From positions 505,472-530,398 of the forward strand of contig BFEA01000725.1 in the NCBI GenBank assembly GCA_003427395.1: DNA of 24,927 bases. The letters are read 5' to 3'. The notes beneath the pieces were generated by a model, which did not search any database, was not told the DNA's origin, and worked only from the letters and a program-made list of their open reading frames with translations. This DNA comes from Chara braunii (Eukaryota; Streptophyta; Charophyceae; Charales; Characeae). Both the position numbers and the translations under genes were made by a program. This document shows, in pieces, positions 8,790-17,169 of the stretch (its first letter is position 1; each line of letters opens with the position of its first letter).

Positions 8790-10263
8790 CGAGTTGATAA
8801 GATCCCGATCGAGGCCCGATTTCTCGACGCCGCGTCAGAAGGGTTAGAAAAAACCCGCAAATTTGGAAGGGCCGAGGTATGGACGGATATTGCTTTAATT
8901 GTCACCTTGGTAGGTAACCCCCTCCAGGACTTCACTAAGGAGGACCGAAGGAGGGCAAATCAAAGGGCTCGGGATTACCGCTGGAACGAGGGTCAGTTAG
9001 AGAAACGGAAGACGGGCGGCAGTGGGATTTGGATGGTAGTACCGCACCCATTCATGAGGTATGACTGGGTCAAGACGGCGCATGAGGAGACTGCAGCCCA
9101 TTTTGTCGTCCGAATCACGGAAGCGGCGATCGACAAAAACGAGTGGTACTGGTCTAACATTCGCGACGATGTGCAATTCATCGCCCAGAACTGTCAGGTC
9201 TGCGCTGCTGACAAGGCGCCGATTCAGCCGCCACGATCAATAGTACCGACGGTAGTTGAACGATCGTTTCAGAGGGTTAGTATGGATACTATTGATATCG
9301 TGGTGCCCCCTGGACCTAATAGTTGTGAGTATTCAATCCTGTTGGTATTTGTAGACCACTTCTCAAAATGGATCGAAGCATATCCGTGTCATACGCGACA
9401 GGCGGCTGAAATCGCGCGGTACATCAACCGTTTTCTAGGAATGCATCAGACCGATAACGGGGTGAATTCAGAGGGGAAGTTTTGAGGAACCTGGTCATAC
9501 ACGGCGTCGCCATACGGAATACTGCACCCCACATGTCACAGTCTAACGGGCTGGTAGAGAACGCGAATAGGGTGATTAAGACTGCACTGCGACGAAACAT
9601 CGCGGCACGGGATCCGAGACCCTGGCCCGATATCGTAGATCACATCCTGGCAGTCCATCGAGGAACGCCCCACGAATCGACAGGTCTGAGCCCCTTTCAA
9701 TTACGGACCAATAGTGTAGCTTGTGTTTCAATACCGAGCCTCCTAGAAGAATCTTCGATGACTCGACGGCCCACGAGGGCCACGGTTCAGGACAAAGCCA
9801 AGCGGCACATGGAACTGATGGAGCGGTCCTTGCCCCGATTAGCTCGAAAGCGCCAGCGGATGATCGAATTGGCCCAAGGCCGACAAATCCGTAGCTACAA
9901 GGCCTGAAATGGGAATGCAGGTCCGTGGCCCCAGTGCAAATTGGGGGACATGGTGCAGGTGAGGAAATGTGCTCGCCAAGGGAAGATAGCGCCACGATTC
10001 TTTGGGTGATTTTGTGTGATCGAGCTCGGCCCGAACGGGGTGAATACCGTGCGGCTCGCGTCGGGCTCGCGCCGGAGGTCTTGAGAAGTCGATCGGCTCG
10101 ACCGATCATCCGCCACGTGTCCTATCTACGTCCTCTCCCATCCTCTCCATCTCCACCTTCGCCTGCCCCCTCGTACGACACCGAGGAAGATGACGACGAT
10201 CTAGTCTCCCCCTCCCCATCCCTCTCTCCCTCTGGCACTCCGTCTCCGCCTCCATCGCCATGA
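8790..10263 (+). pseudogene. Integrase with HHCC finger, DDE core, GPY/F-like end
   Basis: The N-terminal zinc finger has His 9081 and His 9099 (AHEETAAH) and Cys 9192/9201 (CQVC). The DDE core has Asp 9285 (VSMDTIDIV), Asp 9453 (HQTDNGV) and Glu 9557 (NGLVENANRVIK). The frame shifts between the second Asp and Glu, after TGA 9483-9485, and Asp-Glu spacing is close to 35 residues as expected. The C-terminal part (KLGDMVQV...KIAPRFFG, then VIELGPNGVNTVRL) resembles the GPY/F module and carries TGA stops at 9905 and 10004. It shifts frame again before VSYLRPL and a Ser/Pro/Asp tail ending at TGA 10261-10263. No chromodomain follows. The enzyme would insert element DNA into the host genome. Confidence 0.87.
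10260..10263 (+). promoter_or_regulatory. ATGA stop/start overlap, pol end to ORF A
   Basis: The TGA ending the integrase tail frame (10261-10263) overlaps the ATG of ORF A (10260-10262). The ATG has G at -3 (GCCATGA), a fair Kozak context. Such overlaps are used for coupled termination-reinitiation in some viruses and retroelements. Use here is inferred. Confidence 0.5.
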
Positions 10264-10739
10264 GCCTTTCAACGGAGCAGGTGATTAGCGCGCAACTGCT
10301 AACCTCGAGAGGGCGGATCAGTACAATCCGACAAGTACAGCGGCCACGCCTCAATACCGATCTCCTTCGGTTCGCGGCCTTCTTCAGCACGACGACAATC
10401 CACGCGGCAGCAGAATTCCGGTTTACGCAAGCGGCAGCGACACGTGTCTTGGCTGAGATTTCGGCCTTTCAACGCATGTCCCCTCCTGGGATCAGTCACA
10501 TCACCCTCATCGTCGTTTTCATCGGGGATATTACAGCGGTGCCATCGGCGATCCATCCCGACATCTTCCGGACCTTGCGCGCTTGGGGTGAAGAGATTCA
10601 GACTGCGTGGACAACGCTCCTCGCTCGGCGCGGGGATACGGTCGTGCCCTCGCACAACATCGATCTGCAGCTCCGCTCTTCCAGCGATTCACCAATGATC
10701 GTGTTGTCGGAGCTTCGTCCCTTCGTGCCGCCCCGATGA
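10260..10739 (+). CDS. ORF A, unknown 159-aa accessory protein of the gypsy element
   Basis: Uninterrupted frame from ATG 10260 to TGA 10737-10739. The protein begins MSLSTEQVISAQLL, is basic and alanine/threonine-rich through residue 70, has a hydrophobic stretch at about 78-97 (ISHITLIVVFIGDITAV), then an amphipathic helix-like part (FRTLRAWGEEIQTAWTTLL) and an LRPFVPPR end. No catalytic motif, zinc ligand set or clear signal peptide is seen. I do not recognise the family. It sits immediately after integrase and overlaps the stop codon before it and the start codon after it by 4 bases each, so it is most likely an accessory gene of the element. It is intact while the gag-pol upstream is heavily broken. 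Confidence 0.55.
   Translation: MSLSTEQVISAQLLTSRGRISTIRQVQRPRLNTDLLRFAAFFSTTTIHAAAEFRFTQAAATRVLAEISAFQRMSPPGISHITLIVVFIGDITAVPSAIHPDIFRTLRAWGEEIQTAWTTLLARRGDTVVPSHNIDLQLRSSSDSPMIVLSELRPFVPPR
10736..10739 (+). promoter_or_regulatory. ATGA stop/start overlap, ORF A to ORF B
   Basis: The TGA ending ORF A (10737-10739) overlaps the first in-frame ATG of ORF B (10736-10738), repeating the arrangement at 10260. The ATG has C at -3, a poor context for scanning ribosomes, which fits reinitiation better than independent initiation. Mechanism is inferred. Confidence 0.5.
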
Positions 10740-12295
10740 GTTGTCGCCGCCTTTCTCTCTTTGGCCTCCCTTCTGACATCCCCACCCTTGGGCAATCTGC
10801 TCACGCCCCCTCTCTCTCCTATCGTATCAAGCAGATCAGTATGCCGATACTGAACGAGGAGAAGTGGGACGACTGGTGGGAGATGTACGCAGAGCTCGCT
10901 TTTTGCCTACTGGAAGTGGGGTTCCGCTGGTCTGAGCCAGCACCGTACGGAGAAGGACTTGAACTTCCAGACGACGAGGTGGAACTGCTGATCGTGCAAG
11001 CTTGGAGAACGGCGACGGAGGGAGATCTGTTGGGGATACTGTTTGGGAAGGTGGGTGACGGGAATCTCGCTCTGATTACGAGCCAGTTGCTGGTGTTCCT
11101 CACACATTTGGTGGACGACCTGCCTCTGGATATCTTATTGCGGTGTGACAATCAGCTTGGCACCCACGTGCTTTCCAGGACGCTCGAGCCGCGCCTGCTG
11201 TGGTCCACGTGTACTGAGTTGGACGACGACAACTGTGTCTACCCGTCCCAAGCCCTCTTCCTCGAGATCGACGTCACCGATCTCACACTGTGGGACTTCA
11301 TCGTTCGACGAGGAAACGGCCGGCAAGGAGAAGAGGAGAGTGAAGACGACGACGAAGAAGAAGAATCGAGGGAAGATCGTGACGATCCTGATTATGTCCA
11401 AGGAGAAGAGGAGGAAGACGAAGAAGGTGAGCCAGCAGAGGAGGAGACTGTAGTGGGTGAGCCGAGTCAGCGGTTCGATCCAAGTAAGGAAGACGAGGAG
11501 GCAGAAGCACGAAAGCGGTTGGAAAAGGCAGAGGGAAAGCGGCCGATTACGGAAGGACCCCGCCTGATTTGTCGTTGCGGAATCCGTGGCTCGATCCAGA
11601 GCCCCCGAAGGAAGAAGAAGGAGGCGATGGAGCTGCAATGGAGGGATCAGGAAGACGTCGCCGAAGGAGGAGCGAATCGCCGGCTTCGCCTGGTTCCCCT
11701 GCCCGACCTGCCCTTCGCCTACGTCAAGATGAGGGCGATCGAGCTTCGTCCCCGGTCGTTCTCTCGTCGTCCCCTTGACTTACTGATGCTCACCCGACTC
11801 CCTGGTAGACCCCCATTCCCCGCTGGATGGTGCCCCTTCCCTCATGACCTCTTCTATCACCTCTACACCACCCGCCTCCTAGTCACCGTCGTTCCACACG
11901 CTACCACTCGCTCCGTAGTAGATTCTTTCCTTCTCCATGTTCTCTTGTTTAGTGCGGACTGGTGGGAATATAACCACATAGAAATATTTTGTATTATATC
12001 AGGAACGATCCCCGCCTGCGAAAATTATGAGAACTTTCGCACCGCTCTTCGCCGCACCCTCTCCACTCTCTTCCCCGACTATATTGCTTCCCTCCCCCAC
12101 CATCGCGAGGGACCTCGTTTCCCCTGTATCCATCGCTCCATCCATTACACCTCCCTTCCCGCTTTCAAGTCTCCGACCATCAATCAGTTCATGCCTCCTC
12201 TCCCCCAGAATCCTCCAGCGCCTCCCCCGTCGGTGATCAGATTGCCCTTTCCGGGGAACTTGCAGGATGGAACGCTTCTCGCCCCTGCTTCCTGA
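10736..12295 (+). CDS. ORF B, unknown 519-aa protein with acidic centre
   Basis: The frame is open upstream too, but the first ATG is 10736, overlapping the ORF A stop, so I use that start. It ends at TGA 12293-12295. Residues 1-190 look globular, with a Trp-rich helix (EEKWDDWWEMYAELAF) and leucine-rich segments (LITSQLLVFLTHLVDDLPL). Residues about 193-272 are strongly acidic (runs of Glu/Asp), then a basic patch (SPRRKKK) follows. The C-terminal 200 residues again look globular (FYHLYTTRLLVTVV, SADWWEYNHIEIF) and end in a proline-rich tail. No known enzymatic or envelope signature is seen: no signal peptide, no clear transmembrane anchor. Unbroken over 1.5 kb despite many codons that a single C-to-T or G-to-A change would turn into stops. 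Function unknown; an element-encoded accessory protein is the likely reading. Confidence 0.6.
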   Translation: MSCRRLSLFGLPSDIPTLGQSAHAPSLSYRIKQISMPILNEEKWDDWWEMYAELAFCLLEVGFRWSEPAPYGEGLELPDDEVELLIVQAWRTATEGDLLGILFGKVGDGNLALITSQLLVFLTHLVDDLPLDILLRCDNQLGTHVLSRTLEPRLLWSTCTELDDDNCVYPSQALFLEIDVTDLTLWDFIVRRGNGRQGEEESEDDDEEEESREDRDDPDYVQGEEEEDEEGEPAEEETVVGEPSQRFDPSKEDEEAEARKRLEKAEGKRPITEGPRLICRCGIRGSIQSPRRKKKEAMELQWRDQEDVAEGGANRRLRLVPLPDLPFAYVKMRAIELRPRSFSRRPLDLLMLTRLPGRPPFPAGWCPFPHDLFYHLYTTRLLVTVVPHATTRSVVDSFLLHVLLFSADWWEYNHIEIFCIISGTIPACENYENFRTALRRTLSTLFPDYIASLPHHREGPRFPCIHRSIHYTSLPAFKSPTINQFMPPLPQNPPAPPPSVIRLPFPGNLQDGTLLAPAS

Positions 12296-12297
12296 TG

Positions 12298-12734
12298 GTC
12301 ACTGATGCGCAGGTGCATGGCACGTGTCACGGCGATGGCACGCACGATCCCCTCCTTCAATTGAAGAGAGCCCTTCCTAAGGAATTTGTAGGATAGAGCC
12401 TCGTATGCCACATTGGATGACTTCCACACTCTTATCACACAGTAAGTGGCAACGAAGAGAGCTCCGCGTGTCGATCGATTAGAGAAGATCGACACGTGTC
12501 GCAATGACAAGCAAGTAGGAGCTTGCTTAAGATTGGAACCCCCAGGTACGTACGACCGTATGAGTCGTTTCGGCGGCCCTCCCGGGGGGGTCTCTAACAT
12601 GTGAGGGGGTGGGGGGGGTGTGCATGTCGGGGGTTACACCCCAAAGTAAAGAAAAAACGAAAAAAAAAGAAAAGTTTGTTCGGGGGTTTGCGGGGGGTGG
12701 GGTGATGGTGAGGGGTCGAGAAAAAAAACAAAAA

Positions 12735-12735
<1 letters not shown>
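12298..12735. other. DNA after the gypsy ORFs; perfect hairpin at 12477-12506
   Basis: No gene is seen. A short ATG frame (12295-12390, 31 codons) overlaps the ORF B stop as TGATG but is too short to support. CGTGTCGATC (12477-12486) and GATCGACACG (12497-12506) form a perfect 10-bp stem with a 10-base loop. The right arm also belongs to a palindrome, GACACGTGTC. The region is where the 3' LTR should be, but no match to the 5' flank was found. Confidence 0.4.
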
Positions 12736-12765
<30 letters not shown>

Positions 12766-12774
12766 GATTGATTG

Positions 12775-12812
<38 letters not shown>
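12736..12812. repeat. GATT/TGAT tetranucleotide microsatellite
   Basis: About 19 units of GATT with two places where a TGATGATT variant breaks the period. Open frames over it on both strands (INQS repeats on the minus strand) are artefacts of the repeat. Confidence 0.95.
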
Positions 12813-12814
<2 letters not shown>

Positions 12815-12834
12815 GGGAGGGTCGGCCCGCTCCG

Positions 12835-12940
12835 CCCCCCCCCCCCCCCCCCCCACACGCACATGCACACACACACACGCACGTCGCGCACACACACACA
12901 CGCACACACGCACACACGCACGTCGCGCACGCACACACGC
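12835..12940. repeat. C20 homopolymer followed by CA/CG-CA microsatellite
   Basis: Twenty C residues at 12835-12854 run into an imperfect CACACG/CA array to about 12940, with repeated CGCACGTCGCGCA interruptions. The overlapping ORFs are not genes. Confidence 0.95.
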
Positions 12941-13564
12941 TGTTGGAGGGCGCGGTGTCCTGGCCGTCCTCCGCGTACCGAGTCTCTGCTTGGTATCGGC
13001 CACTTGCTCCGATGTCGCGGCCTATGGGTATGTTCCCGACTCATGATTCTTGGTACCCAGGTCGTACCCTGACGTGGACCGACCCTGTTGGTGCCTGCCC
13101 TCTGCAAAAAGGGTGCGCCACAGGGCTTTCCATTGGTCCATGCAGGCTCGGCGCCCTGCTGTACAGCAGAGCACTACCGGCCTGTGGCCGTGGTAGCTGT
13201 CGGGCTCGCCCTGGGACGCGGAGGTGAAAAGACTGGCTCAGTCTTTTCAACTGCGCGCCAAGCGCCCCTCTAACTGGTTATGGGATAGGTACATGAGACA
13301 GTTCGCTGTCAAGAAGAAAATGTGTTGAACAAAGGAAAGACGAAGGAAGACAGAGTGTAAAAGTGAAAAGAAAAATTTTGCACCCGAGTAAGCGCGCAGA
13401 TCGGGGCTTTTTGTCTTAAAATCGGAGTAATTCAGTGATAGCTGGTCACTGCATTGTGAAATTTCCTTTTCCCTTCTTTTTATTATTATTATTATTTTGC
13501 TGATTTTTAGAAGTGGGTTTCCTTTAGTCCCTGACGCTTCGCAGAAAGTCAAACGGTTCGAGGC
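12941..13564. other. Gene-free stretch with hairpins
   Basis: TGAAAAGACTG (13225-13235) and CAGTCTTTTCA (13239-13249) form a perfect 11-bp stem with a 3-base loop. CTGCTGTACAGCAG near 13156-13170 is a perfect 14-bp palindrome. An ATT trinucleotide run lies near 13480-13496. No supported coding region. Confidence 0.5.
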
Positions 13565-13718
13565 TCGGGCGCGGCTGCAGTGTGTGGCCAGACTTACTTG
13601 GTCTGTCTTTCTCTGTATTGATGGTTGGGAGGCCCGATCGGGCGCAGCTGCAGTCTGTGGCCAGACTGACTTGGTCTGTTTTTCTCTGTACTGATGGTTG
13701 GGAGGCCCGATCGGGCGC
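13565..13718. repeat. 73-bp tandem duplication
   Basis: Unit starts TCGGGCGC at 13565, 13638 and 13711: two full 73-bp copies plus the first 8 bases of a third. Copies differ by only a few substitutions, several of them C/T. The ORFs reading MVGRPDRA on the + strand arise from the duplication. Confidence 0.9.
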
Positions 13719-14061
13719 CGCGCAACAGGACCCCAAAAGAGGGGCAACCCGCGGCCGCATCAGTAGGAGGCTCATCACCCCCTATAGAAGGTCATGAACC
13801 CCCTCCTTACCATCGGACACGGGTACCCGATAGTGGTAAGCCGACTGCAGGTTTTAGAGAGGGGTGGGCGTCCATTCGTAACCTGTTATGGGACCTCCGC
13901 GTCGTGTCTGCAGGTCACTTCTAAGCCTAAGAGGAAGCTAGTGATATGACCGTTGATGTTATGTCTCTCGTTTTTCTTCATTTTATTTTTATTTTTATTT
14001 TATTTTTATTTTATTTTATTCAACTTTATTTGAAAACTTAGTCGATTAAAAGCATAGAGCC
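13719..14061. other. Gene-free stretch with TTTTA-rich tract
   Basis: No supported gene. A TTTTA/ATTTT-rich tract lies at about 13978-14025, just upstream of the 14062 ORF. It could be an AT-rich promoter region or simple repeat. Confidence 0.4.
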
Positions 14062-14790
14062 ATGAGAAGTGTCTGGGCTCTTTATTCTGATTATGGGGGC
14101 GCGATAGAGAGCGATCCCTTAAGAAGAGGGGACAGTGCCTTATACTGCTGGACACAGATGGTCTCGTTATGCGATCGCGACCGAGTTATGAGGAGGGAAC
14201 AGAGTGGCGAAGTGGGCGTGCAAATCCGCCTGTGTGCCCCTGCTTGTGCACCTAGTAGTTGGTACTGGCTATTTGGGTCAGTAGGCGGGGCTGGTGCGGT
14301 GTCTGTGGAGCTAAGTCTGGCTATGGCGTTGCATGGATATAGACCCGGTTACCGGTACCACCAGGTTCGGTGGAAACCCATGTCTGGGGAAGGGCCTTGG
14401 ATCACGGTAATACTTAACTACGATGGAGGAGATAAACTGAGATTGAGAATCAACGTGGAAGGGGCTAAGGAGGTGGAAATGCGGACTAACCCAAAACTAC
14501 AGAACGCGATCACGGAGGCAAAGGATCGTGCGAAGAGGCGCTGCAGGAGGGACGGAGTGACAACAAAAGTAAAGGTAACGGTCTCGTATCATGAGACCGA
14601 GACCTCGATGGACACAGCGGACAGGGAACAAGCCCATGTGGACCGGGACTCGGGTGTGGAGAGCGAGATGAGCGAGGCAGGAGACCGGGAGACGGACCTT
14701 CAGTCCTGGAACAGGCCAGGCCAGGTCCGCAAGAACCACCCGCTGGCGCGACCTGTGGATGGTGGGGCCGAGACCAGCTCGCGGCAGTAG
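14062..14790 (+). CDS. Hypothetical 242-aa protein
   Basis: ATG at 14062 in a reasonable context (GAGCCATGA), stop TAG 14788-14790. The first 95 residues are Cys/Arg-mixed with a hydrophobic stretch (WYWLFGSVGGAGAVSVELSLAMALHGY). The middle, residues about 100-175, looks like a structured domain with alternating strands and helix (GPWITVILNYDGGDKLRLRI, LQNAITEAKDRAKRRCRRD, KVKVTVSYHE). The last 65 residues are hydrophilic and likely disordered. I do not recognise a family. The overlapping minus-strand frame 14497-15069 is longer in part but is Pro/Arg/Ser-rich and looks like a shadow. No intron or operon-like context is visible. It could be the gag-like ORF of an unrecognised element. Confidence 0.4.
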   Translation: MRSVWALYSDYGGAIESDPLRRGDSALYCWTQMVSLCDRDRVMRREQSGEVGVQIRLCAPACAPSSWYWLFGSVGGAGAVSVELSLAMALHGYRPGYRYHQVRWKPMSGEGPWITVILNYDGGDKLRLRINVEGAKEVEMRTNPKLQNAITEAKDRAKRRCRRDGVTTKVKVTVSYHETETSMDTADREQAHVDRDSGVESEMSEAGDRETDLQSWNRPGQVRKNHPLARPVDGGAETSSRQ

Positions 14791-14799
14791 AGTCCAGAG

Positions 14800-15380
14800 G
14801 ACGGGGGACAGGAAAGGGGGTGTGAGTGATCGACGCGCGGTACACAAGCGACACGTGGCAGTCCGAGGGAGCGAGAAGAGGTCAACGAAAGGGGAGACAG
14901 GCAAGCGCGAGGCGGTTACGCCTGTGCACGGTCTACACGTGGCGCGAGCTGTACGCGGACTGCCCATTGGGGAAGTAAGACAGGAAAGGTCATAGAGCGA
15001 GACAGGGGGACGTGCGCAGTGTGGTTGACGACAACCACTACCTACATGCTCGCGTGAGGCATGAGCCAACTATAATCGGCAGAAGAGAGAAAAGAGCGAG
15101 AGAAAGGGTAGGGGAGTAGAGAGCTCAACGCGGGCAGTTTTGTTGACGTCAATAGTTACCTGCACACTTGTGTGGAGCGTGTGTTACTGCTTCCGGTAGG
15201 GAAGTGTAGAGAGGTGTGGGTGAGAGAGGGAGTCTGAATGAAGGAGGGAGTCGGTTCCAAGAGAAGAGACGACCGTGAAGCTTGCGTGCTTGCGGAACAC
15301 GGAGAAAGTCCGTGCTCCCACATAGAGTAGTTGACGTCATCATTACCTGGCTTGGAGTAGCGAGAACTCCGTCCACTTAG
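14800..15380. repeat. Diverged tandem region with TGACG motifs
   Basis: Three similar segments each contain GTTGACG followed by a variable spacer and TACC: near 15023-15041, 15141-15160 and 15328-15347. Two hold the full 8-bp palindrome TGACGTCA (15144-15151 and 15332-15339), the classic bZIP/CRE-type core, also embedding the TTGAC W-box core. The first holds GGTTG ACGA CAACC, a small inverted repeat. Flanks are GA-rich. It may be a degenerate repeat or a regulatory region. Confidence 0.45.
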
Positions 15381-16656
15381 GGACCCGAGCTGTCACTTCA
15401 AGATAGCTTAAGAGTTGTCAGGGAAAGCTCATGACGACCAGCGCGTCTTCCACAAACAGTTCCCTCATGATGCCGCAGAAACAGGCCCCCTCACTACTCT
15501 GATCGATGCCTGCATGATCTGCTCGGCCAAGAACTAGCTGCTGAGAGAGTCTCATTTCTTTTTTTTCACTTACCGGCTGGCGCGCCCGCTCTGACGACCG
15601 CCTGTCTCACTACCTCCGAGTGACTTTCAACTTATAACGGGTACTGCTATCGAAAGTCATTGATGCGCTTCTTTGTAGCTGCCTTGGCCGAACCCTCAAA
15701 TAAGATGGTGGCCATTGCAAGATAATTCCTTTTGTTTTATTAATTTCAGTTTCCTTTTTTCTTATGTTTTAGTTATTTAGAACGATTGATCGTTGTTAAC
15801 CGATCATGTTACGTCTTGACAAGGGTTAAGCCCGCAGTAGACTGTGTGAGTGGGTGAACAGAGGAAAAGCCCCGAAAAGCCCCGACTCATAACGACGATT
15901 TGAAACGTGCAGGCCACGAGAAGAATCCAACGTATAGGCTACTAGTTTAAGGGAATTAGCAAGGTTGAAGCGGTTGAATAATCTTGGTATTGACACTTGT
16001 CTATTGGATGTATTTCCCTGCGTTGAGTGACACCACTTCCCCATGCGTTAGTGGCTCTTAATATGGCCACCAAAAGGGTATACTACAACAGTTCTCACTT
16101 ACGCGAGGCGCCAAGAAATTCTAGAGGCCTTTCCGTGAATATAAGTTTGTCCTTCCCCTAGGAGTTTGTCTGGGATACCTCTCGTCCTCGCCCGAGAGAA
16201 CCTCAGATCTCAGAAGTCGGGCTGGCTCCACCACAACATCATGGTACCCCCCCACAAAGCGGTCCACTCCGAGTCGATAACAGGGCCGGCCCCTAAGGCA
16301 ACGAACCCCCGCCTCAGATGCCTCCTAGGAAAAGGAAAGGAATCTACCACGGTGAGCAAACGACCTCTTGTCGCCTGACGTCAATAACAACTTAGATGAA
16401 AAGTTATCACAGAAGGAAAAGTCATTCAGACGGACGGGCATAGATAGAGAGGGTCATTCGGGAAAGAACCGGTGACCTTGGGAAAAATCTATGTCCATTC
16501 AGACTTTACTTCTTAGTGATCGTTTTATTTATTTATTTATTTTTTCGTCATCTTCTTTCTTTTTTCGGTTTGACACATACATACAAGTGTGGAGAAGTGA
16601 GAGCAACCAAACATTAGCCATCTCATGGTCACACCCCCTTCCATTTCAATAAGCCA
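15381..16656. other. Gene-free stretch
   Basis: No supported gene or RNA. Around 16170-16380 one frame gives a Pro/Gln-rich segment with PPRKRKGIYHGE, reminiscent of basic gag leaders, but it has stops and is too short to call. Poly-T-rich tracts lie near 15557-15566 and 16520-16566. Confidence 0.35.
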
Positions 16657-16780
16657 CACCTGCAGTCGGATCAGACGACAAGTTCAACAGAAAAACAATG
16701 CAAACCCAAACTCGGGTACACCTGCAATCGGATCAGACGACAAGTTCAACAGAAAAACAATGCAAACCCAAACTCGGGTC
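16657..16780. repeat. 62-bp tandem duplication
   Basis: Two adjacent 62-bp copies (16657-16718 and 16719-16780), beginning CACCTGCA and ending AACTCGGGT, differ at very few positions. Nothing indicates coding use. Confidence 0.93.
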
Positions 16781-17169
16781 AGACTCACATTCACTGATGA
16801 TTCACATGCGCAAACACACATTTCCTCTACCTTTCAGTGAACATTCAAAGAACAGGGTCGAGCAAAGTGTGGGTTCACTCAGGCGTAATAGGGTCTGAGT
16901 CAAACTGACTGACCACTGACCTTGAAGTTTACTTGAGAAGTCATACAATTCTTGTCTTCAAAATTCTACTATGGCGAGTCTTCAGCAAAGTGATCTACAC
17001 CACTCTCTTGTTGCGACCCCTTACCACAACACCCCCTCGCTTACTTTTCGGTAAGTGTCACCGCCACTTGCTTCCACCGTCACTGAGTTCCAGCGCCGTC
17101 AAGTCCACGCCACCTCAAAACACACCACTCTAGTGGCACCTCCCCTGCGCCAATGTACAGTTGCTGCTC

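Larger units (their letters stand above)
4207..12297 (+). mobile_element. Decayed Ty3/gypsy LTR retrotransposon with PHD finger and two extra ORFs
   Basis: Order on the + strand is primer-binding site, gag with CCHC knuckle, DSG protease, reverse transcriptase, RNase H, PHD-type finger, HHCC/DDE integrase, ORF A, ORF B. The RT, RNase H, integrase order identifies Ty3/gypsy rather than copia. The gag-pol part carries at least ten stops and several frame changes, so this copy cannot make a full polyprotein. The ends are not resolved: no repeated LTR pair was found by comparing the DNA before 4207 with that after 12297, and no obvious polypurine tract follows ORF B. The element may be truncated at the right, where microsatellites begin (12736). 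Confidence 0.85.

Noticed and set aside
4100-12735. LTR pair flanking the gypsy element
   Set aside because: By eye, no stretch before 4207 matched the DNA after 12297. The only shared words were about 13 bases (such as GACACGTGGCAG near 4220 and 14850), which is chance level. A self dot-plot would settle it.
12527-13107. Long minus-strand frames with INQS and CVCV repeats
   Set aside because: Direct translation of the GATT and CA microsatellites, open in several frames at once.
14497-15069. 190-codon minus-strand frame opposite the 14062 ORF
   Set aside because: Pro/Arg/Ser/Leu-rich, with no start context or motif. It looks like the complement of the GA/GC-rich + strand.
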